Part shown: positions 56,054-56,144 of the stretch, piece by piece
Layout: each line of letters opens with the position of its first letter
Numbering within the stretch: position 1 is the stretch's first letter
From: Candidatus Bilophila faecipullorum
GTDB lineage: Bacteria; Desulfobacterota; Desulfovibrionia; Desulfovibrionales; Desulfovibrionaceae
Direction: 5' to 3'
DNA: 56,144 bases
Assembly: GCA_944326695.1 (NCBI GenBank)
Contig: CALVEZ010000024.1
Location: 1-56,144, forward strand
The notes under the pieces: model-generated
Seen by the model: only the letters and a program-made list of their open reading frames with translations
Database searches by the model: none
Told to the model about the DNA's origin: nothing
Made by a program: the position numbers and the translations under genes

Positions 56054-56144
56054 GCTTCTATACCGATAAATCACCGTTCTGGCGCTACTGTCGGGACAAG
56101 CTTGCCCTGCCGTTCATCACGCAGGTCGGCGCTCTCGCGGCGCT
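56050..56144 (+). CDS. Tail protein I-like gene, 5' part only
   Basis: The first 31 codons are visible (MSFYTDKSPFWRYCRDKLAL...); the frame is open at the window edge. The start overlaps the gp47-like stop (ATGA). In Mu and P2 order the next gene is gp48/gpI-like, but the visible part is too short to confirm. Confidence 0.6.
   Translation, partial: MSFYTDKSPFWRYCRDKLALPFITQVGALAA

Larger units (their letters stand above)
20750..56144 (+). mobile_element. Prophage 2, Mu-like transposable myovirus (right end outside)
   Basis: Repressor, MuA, MuB, Gam, GemA, late activator candidate, lysis, gp27-30-like packaging/portal, protease/scaffold, capsid, gp36, gpG, DUF2586 sheath, tube, tape measure, gp44/45/46/47-like baseplate genes occur in Mu order. 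The left end is placed at 20,750, where the CRISPR repeat stops and a TGTAGG repeat begins. Two foreign cassettes interrupt the late region. Confidence 0.92.

Noticed and set aside
1..56144. Possible cas genes or small anti-CRISPR genes among the unknown short genes
   Set aside because: No Cas motif was seen in any protein. Several small early genes could be anti-CRISPRs by context, but nothing in their sequences supports it.

Overview
The window is accessory DNA from a GC-rich bacterium: two prophages with CRISPR arrays beside and inside them. No tRNA, rRNA or housekeeping gene is present, so the host cannot be named. The phage gene style and repeat types fit a Desulfovibrionaceae-like host (Desulfovibrio/Bilophila group), but that is inference.

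Region 1 (1-16,524) is a contractile-tailed prophage of the HI1409/DUF1073 type, open at the left edge. It has a Mor/C-like activator, a hicAB toxin-antitoxin pair, a lysis cassette, terminase, portal, head genes, connector genes, DUF3383 sheath, tube, a frameshifted tail chaperone, tape measure and a Dit-like protein. It then stops: no baseplate or fibre genes follow. A three-repeat type I-E CRISPR mini-array lies between its lysis genes and its small terminase.

Region 2 (about 16,525-20,750) is a mosaic: a YccF membrane gene; a hybrid CRISPR array in which a type I-E block is spliced into type I-F repeats; a toxin-antitoxin operon reading straight into that array; a Cro/CI-type regulator; an ORF6N gene behind a structured leader; a broken rha gene; and a 14-repeat type I-F array. 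No cas gene is present anywhere in the window.

Region 3 (20,750-56,144, right end outside) is a Mu-like transposable prophage whose left end cuts the last I-F repeat. In order: repressor, early regulators, MuA transposase, MuB ATPase, Gam, an HU-like protein, a stand-alone ClpX zinc-binding domain, GemA, a zinc-finger/helix-turn-helix candidate late activator, holin/transglycosylase/spanins, Mu gp27/28/29/30-like packaging and portal genes, protease with nested scaffold, capsid, connectors, DUF2586 sheath, tube, chaperone (lambda-type frameshift), tape measure and baseplate. Inserted cassettes are an AT-rich membrane coiled-coil gene (36,354-37,349) and an RHH-rha module (47,072-48,226).

The main non-gene signals are: hybrid CRISPR junctions that fall at the expected Cas6e and Cas6f cleavage points; two type II hammerhead ribozymes with complete catalytic cores and covarying stems; four copies of a late-promoter element with identical spacing, placed where Mu has late transcription units; and a shared two-hairpin leader in front of the ORF6N and rha genes. 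All calls were made by eye, without database searches.
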